Assembly: GCA_012964265.1 (NCBI GenBank)
Contig: DTUH01000018.1
Location: 1 to 21,590, forward strand
From: Candidatus Lambdaproteobacteria bacterium
Lineage (GTDB): Bacteria > SAR324 > NAC60-12
Length of the DNA: 21,590 nt
Direction: 5' to 3'
Below are positions 8,612-15,615 of this stretch, one piece after another. The notes beneath the pieces are model-generated. The model saw only the letters and a program-made list of their open reading frames with translations. It made no database searches and was not told the DNA's origin. How positions within the stretch are numbered: position 1 is the first letter of the stretch; the number at the start of each line of letters is the position of its first letter. A program made the translations under genes and the position numbers.

Positions 8612-9937
8612 ATGCCCCAGTTGAACATTGCTCCGGACAACATCCAAATAGAGATAAAAGACGGAGAATCTATTCTGACAGCTTGTTTGAGAAACAATGT
8701 CTCGCATCTCCATGCTTGTGGAGGCATGGGGCGGTGCTCGACCTGCCGAATTGCAGTGAGCGAGGGTATCGAAAATTGCTCTCCACCCAATGAAAAAGAA
8801 CAAACTCTTGCGGAAAAAATTGATTTACCTCCAGGTTTCAGGTTGGCTTGCCAAACCGAAGTGACAGGAGATGTTCATTTTCGACGCTTACTGTTGGATA
8901 AGAGGGATCTTGTTCTTGCCAACCAACTGAACAAGGAAAAATTTGGTCCAGTTGGTACCAGTAGAAAACCGGCAATCATGTTTTCAGACATCCGTGGATT
9001 TACTCCATTTACTGAGTCAGTTTCATCTTATGACATTATGTACATCCTTAACCGGTATTTTGACATCATGGGAGAGGTAATCATTCGAAACGGTGGGCAA
9101 ATAAACAATTACATCGGAGACGCGATTCTGGCGGTTTTTGGATTAGAAAATTCCGGTGACCCAATTTTCCGCAGCGTTAAGGCCGGTGTAGAAATGCTTG
9201 AAGCAATGGATGAATTCAAACCTTACCTTGAACAGAGTTTTGGAAAAGCTTTTGATATTGGAGTAGGTATTCATTATGGAGATGCAATTGTAGGCATGGT
9301 AGGTACTGGAAGCAGTCAGCGTCTTACGGTAATTGGTGAAACTGTAAATACTGCCAGTCGTATTGAGTCTGCCAACAAGGAAGCAGGTACACGCCTTCTG
9401 ATCTCAGAAGAAGCCTATGAGCAGATTAAGGACAGGGTTGAGGTTGAGGATTTCGTCAGAATGAAATTGAAAGGTACCAGCCAGCGTAAAACTTTATATG
9501 AGATCTCGAAAGTAATTGGAGTAACAACTGCCAGACAGTCAGATTCCATCAGATTTTTTTCTGGTCACAAGTGGCATAAAACATTGCCTGTTGAAGACCT
9601 TGAGCCTGGTGAAAAGAAAAAATTCAGACTTGAATCTGAAAATATCTTGTTGGTAAACTTGGAAGATCAGGTTTTTGCAGTAGACAATGTTTGCCCCCAT
9701 ATGCATCTTCCGCTGGACATGGGACAAGTCAGTGATAATGGCACCATTCTCTGTCCGTTCCATGACAGTGAATTTTGTCTCAAAACCGGTGAAGCGAAGC
9801 GCTGGGCTGAAACCATGCCTGAGGGGGTGCCGGAAAGTTTTTCAGGTTTAATGAAAAATATCAAAGTTTGCGCTTTAACCACTTTCATGACTCATATTGA
9901 AGATGGTTTCATTTGGGTTTGTATGAGTAAAAAATGA
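8612..9937 (+). CDS. Ferredoxin-nucleotide cyclase-Rieske fusion protein
   Basis: A soluble 441-residue protein with three domains and no signal peptide or membrane segment. Residues 1-95 are a plant-type [2Fe-2S] ferredoxin domain with ligands Cys36, Cys42, Cys45 and Cys80 (CX5CX2C, then Cys after 34 residues). Residues about 115-300 are a class III adenylate/guanylate cyclase. Metal aspartates are Asp126 (FSDIRGFT) and Asp170 (IGDAILAVFG); transition-state residues are Asn246 and Arg250 (VNTASR). Residues about 315-437 are a Rieske domain with Cys361-Pro-His363 and Cys381-Pro-Phe-His384. Both cluster ligand sets and the catalytic core look intact. One oddity is Asn166 at the position usually held by the purine-selecting Lys, paired with Thr239. 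Likely role, by inference: cyclic-nucleotide synthesis controlled by redox or iron-sulfur status. The ATG at 8612 has only an A-rich leader. It diverges from glgB and is followed 33 bases later by fcl. Confidence 0.9.
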   Translation: MPQLNIAPDNIQIEIKDGESILTACLRNNVSHLHACGGMGRCSTCRIAVSEGIENCSPPNEKEQTLAEKIDLPPGFRLACQTEVTGDVHFRRLLLDKRDLVLANQLNKEKFGPVGTSRKPAIMFSDIRGFTPFTESVSSYDIMYILNRYFDIMGEVIIRNGGQINNYIGDAILAVFGLENSGDPIFRSVKAGVEMLEAMDEFKPYLEQSFGKAFDIGVGIHYGDAIVGMVGTGSSQRLTVIGETVNTASRIESANKEAGTRLLISEEAYEQIKDRVEVEDFVRMKLKGTSQRKTLYEISKVIGVTTARQSDSIRFFSGHKWHKTLPVEDLEPGEKKKFRLESENILLVNLEDQVFAVDNVCPHMHLPLDMGQVSDNGTILCPFHDSEFCLKTGEAKRWAETMPEGVPESFSGLMKNIKVCALTTFMTHIEDGFIWVCMSKK

Positions 9938-9970
9938 AAAGATAATCTAGAAAAAACAGCAAATATTACA

Positions 9971-10909
9971 ATGAAATTTAACTCTCGTATCTATGTCGCC
10001 GGACACCTCGGCCTGGTAGGTTCTGCAATCATAAGAGCTTTAAAACAAAAAGGATTTAATAATCTAATTACTCGTACACACGCAGAGCTGGAACTACTCG
10101 ATACAGTAGCTGTGCAAAAATTTTTTGAAGAAACAAAACCTGAGTATGTTTTTTTGGCAGCAGCAAAAGTAGGAGGGATTCACGCAAACAGTACTTACCC
10201 TGCTGATTTTATGCGTGAAAATTTAATTGTGCAAACTAACGTTATACACGAAGCATGGAGGAATGGAGTAGAAAAATTATTATTCCTGGGCAGTTCCTGC
10301 ATTTATCCTAAACTTTGCCCACAGCCCATCAAAGAGGAATATTTGTTAACCGGCGAACTTGAGCCTACCAATGACGCTTATGCTCTCGCAAAAATTGCGG
10401 GAATCAAAACCTGTCAAAGTTACAATCTGCAATACGGGACTAATTTTATTTCCGCCATGCCTACTAATTTATACGGAATCAACGACAATTTTCATCCGGA
10501 AAATTCACATGTCCTGCCGGCATTGATCCGGAAGTTTCATGAAGCAAAACTTGCCGGATCAAAAACCGTCACCATCTGGGGGAGCGGCTCTCCACGCCGT
10601 GAATTTTTGCATACAGATGATCTTGCTGATGCGGTTTTGTTTCTGATGGAAAATTACAACGATTCAGAAATAATCAATGTCGGTTATGGTCAGGATCAAA
10701 CAGTCACAGAGCTGGCAGAAACGATTCTGCAAGTGGTGGGTTTTAAAGGCCGTTTGGTATTTGACCCGTCACATCCGGATGGAACCCCGCAAAAAATACT
10801 TGATATTTCCAAAATTAAGTCACTTGGTTGGAAGCCCGGCATCTCGTTGAAAAATGGACTGAAGCAAGTTTATCAATGGTATGCTGATCAGGATTTGCCT
10901 GCTGCATAA
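9971..10909 (+). CDS. fcl: GDP-L-fucose synthase (GDP-4-keto-6-deoxymannose epimerase/reductase)
   Basis: Performs 3,5-epimerisation and NADPH-dependent 4-reduction of GDP-4-keto-6-deoxy-D-mannose to GDP-L-fucose, used for polysaccharides or glycans. The 312 residues are normal for this short-chain dehydrogenase family. The Rossmann motif is GHLGLVG (11-17), followed by AAKVGGI. The active site is complete: Ser108, Cys110, Tyr137 and Lys141 (YALAK) and His180, each one position off the E. coli enzyme. PRREFLHTDDLADAV in the C-terminal part is also typical. The ATG at 9971 has no Shine-Dalgarno sequence. It follows the cyclase gene by 33 bases and may be cotranscribed, though no functional link is evident. 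The preceding enzyme, GDP-mannose 4,6-dehydratase, is not in the window; manC, which supplies GDP-mannose, is at 20515. Confidence 0.95.
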   Translation: MKFNSRIYVAGHLGLVGSAIIRALKQKGFNNLITRTHAELELLDTVAVQKFFEETKPEYVFLAAAKVGGIHANSTYPADFMRENLIVQTNVIHEAWRNGVEKLLFLGSSCIYPKLCPQPIKEEYLLTGELEPTNDAYALAKIAGIKTCQSYNLQYGTNFISAMPTNLYGINDNFHPENSHVLPALIRKFHEAKLAGSKTVTIWGSGSPRREFLHTDDLADAVLFLMENYNDSEIINVGYGQDQTVTELAETILQVVGFKGRLVFDPSHPDGTPQKILDISKIKSLGWKPGISLKNGLKQVYQWYADQDLPAA

Positions 10910-11032
10910 AAAACCATTGTTTTGGGCAATTAAACCTCACTGAATCTCAAAATTTCCTGTTACAAAATCTTTATGAAACATGGCTGTTTGTTCAGGACGT
11001 ACTACTATCGGCGAGTGGCTGTTGGGTGGAAT

Positions 11033-11263
11033 TTATAAATCGTCCCAGCGTTCTTCTTCTTCAAGAATGTTTGCGTAATCTCCCTCAAAGTTTGCGTAAG
11101 CTTTTTGTTTAAAATCTCCTGTTTGAGGGCTATCTATTCGTTCGATACTTCCACCAGACTTGAGGTAATCTTCCATGGCGCCCATTATCTGCTCACGGGT
11201 TGGTGCAGGGGAAGCTTTCTTCTTTTTGTAATATGCACGTTTTGAACTAAATTGTTTTTTCAT
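11033..11263 (-). CDS. Small basic/acidic protein with a SutA-like motif
   Basis: A 76-residue cytosolic protein. It has a strongly basic start (MKKQFSSKRAYYKKKKASP), a central helical segment PTREQIMGAMEDYLKSGGSIERI (written here in full as positions 21-43) and an acidic tail ending EEEERWDDL. The pattern of a short helix followed by [F/Y]L-x-x-GG-x-[I/V]-x-x-I resembles the core of SutA, the RNA-polymerase-binding regulator of slow-growing Pseudomonas, and related small gammaproteobacterial proteins. That is similarity by memory of the motif, not an alignment. Here the charged arms are arranged basic first, acidic last. It stands alone between fcl (convergent) and hemN and has its own promoter at 11306-11334, which supports it being a real gene. 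The ATG at 11263 has no Shine-Dalgarno sequence. Confidence 0.72.
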   Translation of the reverse strand: MKKQFSSKRAYYKKKKASPAPTREQIMGAMEDYLKSGGSIERIDSPQTGDFKQKAYANFEGDYANILEEEERWDDL

Positions 11264-11305
11264 GATTACAGGTAAAACTTAAATGTTAAATAATCAACGG
11301 TTAAC

Positions 11306-11334
11306 AGTCTAGTAAAGCTTGCTGAAGTTGTCAA
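11306..11334 (-). promoter_or_regulatory. Sigma-70 type promoter for the SutA-like gene
   Basis: On the minus strand a perfect -35 box TTGACA (11334-11329) is followed by an optimal 17-base spacer and TAGACT (11311-11306) as the -10 box, 4 of 6 to consensus. Transcription would start near 11300, giving a leader of about 36 bases before the ATG at 11263. The rest of the 180-base gap between hemN and this gene (11264-11443) is AT-rich; I see no other feature in it. Confidence 0.6.
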
Positions 11335-11443
11335 GTGATATAAAACATTACACAAGAAATTAAGCATTAATTTCAGGTTAAAGCTTTTACTCCGAAGCAA
11401 GAAGATGAACTGTCAAATAGTAAAATTCCACATCAAAAAAAGG

Positions 11444-12829
11444 CTAAACTGTATTTGAAAATTTCGGGGAGACTTGTGTTTTAAGGTGGCGGTCAAAGGG
11501 CATGGCAAGATTTCTTGTAAACAGCATTCCTATCGGTGTGAGCTCAATTTTTTGTGGACTTAACTTTACGAGTCCTTCCTGTTTAAATTTCTCCAGTTGA
11601 GTCCAGGCCTGAGAAAAATGGTGCCGAAAATCGATTTTGTAACGAGATTCAAAATCCGGAAGCAAAACTTCACCATGACACATCAGAGTTTCAATCACCT
11701 CACGACGCAGCTGGTCTTCTTTATCCAACTTCATTCCTTTGCGGGGATTAAGTTTTTTTTCTGAAGCTTCTATCATGTACAGCTCAATTTCTTTTGTGTT
11801 TTGCCAGTAACTGTCTCCAAAATCTGAAATTGCAGAAACGCCGACGCCAATCTGCGTCATGTTGTGCAAAGTAGTATAGCCCATGAAATTTCGGTGAAGG
11901 GTTTTGTTTTTCAGAGCAAGTGCAAGATCATCTTCAGGAAGTGCAAAGTGATCCATGCCTATCATTACATAACCGGATTCAGCAAAAAAGTTGATTGCTT
12001 CCAGGTAAATATTAATTTTTTCTTCCGGAGTCGGCAAATCTTTTTCCCTGATTGCACGCTGATGAGTTTTGAACATACCGGGCAAATAAGCAAAGCTGTA
12101 AACCGCCAGTCGATCCGGACGCATTTTATTGACCTCTTCAAGAGTCTTCCGGAAACCAAGTTTTGTTTGTAGAGGAAGCCCGTAAACTAAATCCAAATTG
12201 ATACTTTTGTAACTTAGAGACCGTGCGGTTTTTAAAGTCTGCCACGATTGTTCTGCAGTTTGATTTCGGTTTATGGCTCGTTGTACGGTTTGATCCAGGT
12301 CTTGTACACCAAAGCTGACTCTCCGGAAACCAAGTTCATAGAGGACCTCCAGTTGTTCAGTTGTCGTCACCCGAGGGTCTGCCTCAAAAGCCCATTCTCC
12401 TTCTTCCTGTGTGTCAAACCTTGAAACAATCATCTGTACAACTCTTTGCAGTTGCTGAGGATTCAAAAAAGTTGGTGTTCCTCCGCCGAAATGAATTTCA
12501 GCCAAGTTCTTAGGCGTTCCCAAACACTCTGCCACACCAGCGATTTCCTGTTCGAGTGCAGTCAAATATTTTTCGACTAAATTCTGGTTTTTGGTGATGA
12601 TTTTATTGCATCCACAAAAAGTACAAAGTTGTCGGCAAAAAGGAATGTGAACATAGAGTGAAATCGGCTGTTCGTTTTGTCCCTCTTTTTGCAATGATTT
12701 GGTATAATCCCTTGTGAATTTACCGTCTTTCCAGACAGGAACTGTGGGATAACTGGTATAACGGGGGCCGGGACGATTGTAGCGTTTTATCATCTCCGGT
12801 GTAATTTCAAGCTTAACTGAATGCGGCAT
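11444..12829 (-). CDS. hemN: Oxygen-independent coproporphyrinogen III dehydrogenase
   Basis: A radical-SAM enzyme that oxidatively decarboxylates coproporphyrinogen III to protoporphyrinogen IX in haem synthesis without oxygen. The 461 residues match true HemN (about 457) rather than the shorter HemW (about 380). The N-terminal RYNRPGPRYTSYPT is HemN-specific. The cluster motif is HIPFCRQLCTFCGC, with Cys65, Cys69 and Cys72 on the cluster and Cys74 matching the conserved fourth Cys. The SAM-binding EIHFGGGTPTFL and the later FEADPR follow. The ATG at 12829 has no Shine-Dalgarno sequence. It starts 41 bases after znuB on the same strand with no terminator between, so it may be read from the znuCB transcript. 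I see no FNR-type box (TTGAT-N4-ATCAA) in the gap. Confidence 0.95.
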   Translation of the reverse strand: MPHSVKLEITPEMIKRYNRPGPRYTSYPTVPVWKDGKFTRDYTKSLQKEGQNEQPISLYVHIPFCRQLCTFCGCNKIITKNQNLVEKYLTALEQEIAGVAECLGTPKNLAEIHFGGGTPTFLNPQQLQRVVQMIVSRFDTQEEGEWAFEADPRVTTTEQLEVLYELGFRRVSFGVQDLDQTVQRAINRNQTAEQSWQTLKTARSLSYKSINLDLVYGLPLQTKLGFRKTLEEVNKMRPDRLAVYSFAYLPGMFKTHQRAIREKDLPTPEEKINIYLEAINFFAESGYVMIGMDHFALPEDDLALALKNKTLHRNFMGYTTLHNMTQIGVGVSAISDFGDSYWQNTKEIELYMIEASEKKLNPRKGMKLDKEDQLRREVIETLMCHGEVLLPDFESRYKIDFRHHFSQAWTQLEKFKQEGLVKLSPQKIELTPIGMLFTRNLAMPFDRHLKTQVSPKFSNTV

Positions 12830-12870
12830 TTTGGTGTTTGTGAATTACTTGCGAGATTTATTTTTTCTCA

Positions 12871-13668
12871 TTAAAATTTACGTAGCGGAAAAAGATTAGC
12901 TGCGAAAAAAAACAAAGCCGCAGCAATCACAATTAAAGGTCCTGAAGGCGTGTCAATTTGCATTGAAGCTCCCAATCCCAGCCCAACCGATGCCATTCCG
13001 ATTATAATACCGCCAAGTGCCATTTGTTCTGGAGTTCGGCTAAATCTCCTGGCAGCAGAAACTGGAATTATTAAGAGCGACGTTACCAGCAGGATGCCGA
13101 TAATTTTCATGGAAAGTGCGATGACAGCGGAAATCAGGAGCATGAAGACCAGTTGTACTCTGAGCACGGACACACCTTCCGCCTGAGCTAATTCATTGTC
13201 AAACGTAATTGCCAGCAAAGGCCGCCAGAGCCAAAGCAATGTCAGTAAGATTAAAAAACCACCACCATAAATCCAATAAAGATCAACAAGGTTCACTGCC
13301 AGAATATCACCAAACAAAAACCCCATCAAGTCAATGCGTACCCAAACCATCAGACTGATCAATAAAATTCCCAACGCAAGTGATGCATGAGAAAGCGTAC
13401 CTAACACCGCATCGTTAGCGAGTTGTTTTTGTCGCTGAAAGATAAAAAGCAGTACAGCCACTGTCAGCGAAACTACAAATACTCCAAGCATTAAATTTAC
13501 TTCCAGAAAAATTCCAAACGCGACTCCAAGCAAAGCTGAATGAGCCATAGTGTCGCCAAGATAAGACATTCTTCTCCAGACTATAAAACAGCCCACAGGA
13601 CCTGCAACTATGGCAACTCCCATTCCGGCAATAACAGCTCTCCAAAAAAAATCATCTAAAAACATCAT
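12871..13668 (-). CDS. znuB: Zinc ABC transporter, membrane permease
   Basis: Forms the membrane channel of the ZnuABC zinc importer in the cytoplasmic membrane. The 265 residues are the usual length and consist of about seven to eight strongly hydrophobic segments of the ABC-3 permease family. The first carries FIVWRRMSYLGDTMAHSALLGV, an invariant family stretch (family positions about 28-50); GILLVTSLLIIPVSAAR occurs late. Two ATGs in tandem occur at 13668 and 13665. It starts 2 bases after the znuC stop, with AGAGGA 6 bases upstream lying inside the last znuC codons, so the two are translationally coupled. hemN follows 41 bases later. Specificity for zinc over manganese is inferred from ZnuC and ZnuA. 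Confidence 0.94.
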   Translation of the reverse strand: MMFLDDFFWRAVIAGMGVAIVAGPVGCFIVWRRMSYLGDTMAHSALLGVAFGIFLEVNLMLGVFVVSLTVAVLLFIFQRQKQLANDAVLGTLSHASLALGILLISLMVWVRIDLMGFLFGDILAVNLVDLYWIYGGGFLILLTLLWLWRPLLAITFDNELAQAEGVSVLRVQLVFMLLISAVIALSMKIIGILLVTSLLIIPVSAARRFSRTPEQMALGGIIIGMASVGLGLGASMQIDTPSGPLIVIAAALFFFAANLFPLRKF

Positions 13669-13670
13669 TG

Positions 13671-14459
13671 TTATTCCTCTTGCAAATCTCCTGAAAGATG
13701 ATGTGTGTGATCGTGATGGTGACTGTAAATCGCCAATGCGCTGCCGGAATCCAAACCAAACAGTCTCAGATATTCCGGATGCCTACTAACATCCTCCGGC
13801 TGGCCTTCACAGCAAATATGCTGATTTAAGCAAAGTACACGGTCAGTGGATGCCATCACTACATGTAAATCATGTGACACCATGAGAACGCCGCAACCGT
13901 GGCTTTTACGCAGGTTTCCAATCAGATTATATAATTCTGACTCACCCATGTAATCGACCCCCTGCACAGGTTCATCAAGAACCAGCAGTTCCGGACTTCT
14001 CAAAAGTGCACGTGCCAACATCACACGCTGAAATTCTCCACCTGAAAGTTGAAATACAGGTTTGTTTTTCAATGAATCAACTCCGGTTTCCTCAAGGGCA
14101 TTCTCGATTTGCAGGCTGGAAAAATTTCCTGTAAGGTTCATAATTCGACTGACTGACAGCGGAAGTATGGGGTCAACAGAAACTTTTTGCGGGAGGTAGC
14201 CAATTCGAAGTTTCGGTTTTTTGAAAATACTTCCGGAATTGGCTGGAATCAAACCCAGCAGCACTCGAAGCAGTGTTGTTTTCCCCGCACCATTGGGGCC
14301 AATCACTGTCACAATTTCTCCTTTTGAAACGGTAAGCGAAATATTGGATAGCAGCTTGCGCTCACCGACAAGTAAAGAGAGATTTTGAGTCTGAAGCAGT
14401 ATTTGTTTTTTGTTTTCCGTTTGCGGAAAATCCACAGTAGTTTCTTTGTTGCTTGACAT
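13671..14459 (-). CDS. znuC: Zinc ABC transporter, ATP-binding protein
   Basis: Cytosolic ATPase that powers zinc import through ZnuB. Numbered from an upstream TTG at 14465, it has Walker A GPNGAGKT (56-63), Q-loop LPQ (91-93), signature LSGGEFQR (140-147), Walker B LLVLDEP (160-166) and switch His in VSHDLH. The C-terminus has the histidine-rich tail HHHDHTHH (249-256) typical of ZnuC, which separates it from manganese or iron transporters. I prefer the ATG at 14459 (MSSNKE), two codons inside the TTG frame; neither has a Shine-Dalgarno sequence. It is the first gene of znuC-znuB(-hemN), divergent from znuA with only 96 bases between the two starts. The final codons contain the znuB ribosome-binding site. 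Confidence 0.94.
   Translation of the reverse strand: MSSNKETTVDFPQTENKKQILLQTQNLSLLVGERKLLSNISLTVSKGEIVTVIGPNGAGKTTLLRVLLGLIPANSGSIFKKPKLRIGYLPQKVSVDPILPLSVSRIMNLTGNFSSLQIENALEETGVDSLKNKPVFQLSGGEFQRVMLARALLRSPELLVLDEPVQGVDYMGESELYNLIGNLRKSHGCGVLMVSHDLHVVMASTDRVLCLNQHICCEGQPEDVSRHPEYLRLFGLDSGSALAIYSHHHDHTHHLSGDLQEE
13675..13680 (-). promoter_or_regulatory. Shine-Dalgarno sequence for znuB inside znuC
   Basis: AGAGGA on the minus strand lies 6 bases before the znuB ATG at 13668, within the last two to three codons of znuC. It is the only strong Shine-Dalgarno sequence I found before any gene in the window. Confidence 0.65.
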
Positions 14460-14487
14460 TGACAATTAAGTGAATCGGAGTTATCTT
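14459..14487 (+). promoter_or_regulatory. Candidate promoter for znuA
   Basis: TTGACA (14459-14464; a second TTGACA immediately precedes it at 14453-14458), a 17-base spacer, then TATCTT (14482-14487), 4 of 6 to the -10 consensus. Transcription would start near 14494, about 60 bases before the znuA ATG, and inside the imperfect palindrome at 14489-14514. The -35 box overlaps the znuC start codon region, which would interlock the two divergent transcripts. Confidence 0.5.
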
Positions 14488-14488
14488 C

Positions 14489-14514
14489 AAATGAGTATTA
14501 CTTGTATCACATTT
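14489..14514. promoter_or_regulatory. Imperfect palindrome between znuC and znuA, candidate metal-regulator operator
   Basis: AAATG at 14489-14493 and CATTT at 14510-14514 form the outer arms, with a further matching G/C pair inside, separated by 16 bases. The arms equal those of the gammaproteobacterial Zur box (AAATG...CATTT), but Zur spacing is 11 and the TTATA/TATAA core is missing. Read on the minus strand, AAATGTGAT is also a perfect left half of a CRP-type site with a poor right half. The location over the znuA transcription start and upstream of znuC is right for zinc control; the identity is uncertain. Confidence 0.35.
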
Positions 14515-14555
14515 CTCTCTTCAAAGCAAGGCTGCAAAGCAAAAACTGGATTGTA

Positions 14556-15494
14556 ATGAAAACTGGATTTTGCTTTATCTTAACACTCCATCTGCTGTAC
14601 TTAAACCCGGTTTCGGCAGGTTCAGACTTGAAAGTTTTGGTTTCTAACAAAGCTTTTCACTCACTTGTGTCTGGAGTCATGCAAGGTGTTTCCAGACCTT
14701 TTCTTCTTTTAAATGGAAATATTTCACCACATTCCTATTCCCTTAGACCAAGTGCAGCGGAAAATTTGCAAAAGTCAGATCTTGTTTTTTGGGGCGGTGA
14801 AATGCTGGAAGGATTTTTAGCAAAACCAATTCAATCTCTGGCAACCAATGCAAAGTTTGTTTCGCTGCAGGAAACTGAAGGACTTAAGAAGTTGTTGCTG
14901 CGTGCAGGAAAAGAGTGGCAAAAAACTGGGCCACAAACGGATCATGATAATTCTGCAAAAAACATCCTTAAACGACCTTACGGAATTGATCCTCACATTT
15001 GGCTGGACCCACTCAACGCAAAAGTAATCACTAATAAAATAGTACAAATTTTGAGTGAGATGGATCCTCTTAATGCGCAAAGTTATCAAAGAAATGGTGA
15101 TAAATACGGACAGCGTCTTGATCTCCTGGATCAGCGGCTTAAAGCAGAAATGAAAGAAATTTCATCTATACCATATATTGTTTTTCATGATGCATATCAA
15201 TATTTTGAAAGGCGTTATCAACTCAATAGCATTGGTTTTGTCGCCTCACACACAGGCTATGGTACAAGCGTCCGTAAATTGATTGAAGTTCGTAAGGCTA
15301 TCAAAAAGAAAAAAATCCGCTGCATTTTCAGCGAACCTCAGTTTTCGCCAAAATTGGTGCAGACAGTAATTGAGGGAACCAGTGTAAAAAAAGGAGTTCT
15401 TGATCCTTTAGGAACTGGACTTAAACCAGGAAAGGAACTTTATTTTACTTTACTTATTAATCTTAGTCGTTCCTTAAGAAAGTGTCTTTTATGA
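14556..15494 (+). CDS. znuA: Zinc ABC transporter, periplasmic zinc-binding protein
   Basis: Captures zinc in the periplasm and delivers it to ZnuB. The frame is open from a TTG at 14502, but I choose the ATG at 14556 because it begins a clean signal peptide (MKTGFCFILTLHLLYLNPVSA, positions 1-21, then GSD). The mature protein follows cluster A-I substrate-binding proteins. Zinc-ligand histidines are His59 (SPHSYSL), His147 (DPHIWLDP) and His211 (VFHDAYQYF); SEPQF (259-263) and LDPLGT near the end are typical of ZnuA. The usual long His/Asp-rich loop between the first two ligands is reduced to about one TDHDN at 128-132. About 312 residues. Divergent from znuC, with a candidate promoter at 14459-14487. 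The glutamate dehydrogenase gene follows 121 bases later. Confidence 0.93.
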   Translation: MKTGFCFILTLHLLYLNPVSAGSDLKVLVSNKAFHSLVSGVMQGVSRPFLLLNGNISPHSYSLRPSAAENLQKSDLVFWGGEMLEGFLAKPIQSLATNAKFVSLQETEGLKKLLLRAGKEWQKTGPQTDHDNSAKNILKRPYGIDPHIWLDPLNAKVITNKIVQILSEMDPLNAQSYQRNGDKYGQRLDLLDQRLKAEMKEISSIPYIVFHDAYQYFERRYQLNSIGFVASHTGYGTSVRKLIEVRKAIKKKKIRCIFSEPQFSPKLVQTVIEGTSVKKGVLDPLGTGLKPGKELYFTLLINLSRSLRKCLL

Positions 15495-15496
15495 TT

Positions 15497-15517
15497 ATTA
15501 AACGAAAAAAGTTTAAT
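15497..15517 (+). terminator. Weak hairpin after znuA
   Basis: ATTAAAC (15497-15503) and GTTTAAT (15511-15517) are perfectly complementary around a 7-base GAAAAAA loop, three bases after the znuA stop. The stem is AT-rich and no T-tract follows, so it is at best a weak terminator or an RNA 3'-end stabiliser. The rest of the 121-base gap before the next gene shows no clear promoter. Confidence 0.25.
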
Positions 15518-15615
15518 CTTGTAAGTTCAAGTGAAAAGCGGGTTATTAAAGGATCAATAAAAGACACAATACAATTTAACCATGCATTTTTCAATCACTA
15601 TTTCTTCAAACTCGA

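Noticed and set aside
10979..11027. Repeated TGGCTGTT in the gap between fcl and the SutA-like gene
   Set aside because: Two short copies only, no symmetry and no hairpin; expected by chance.
14502..14555. Extension of znuA to the TTG at 14502
   Set aside because: It would put 18 charged and polar residues ahead of a perfect signal peptide that begins at the ATG at 14556.
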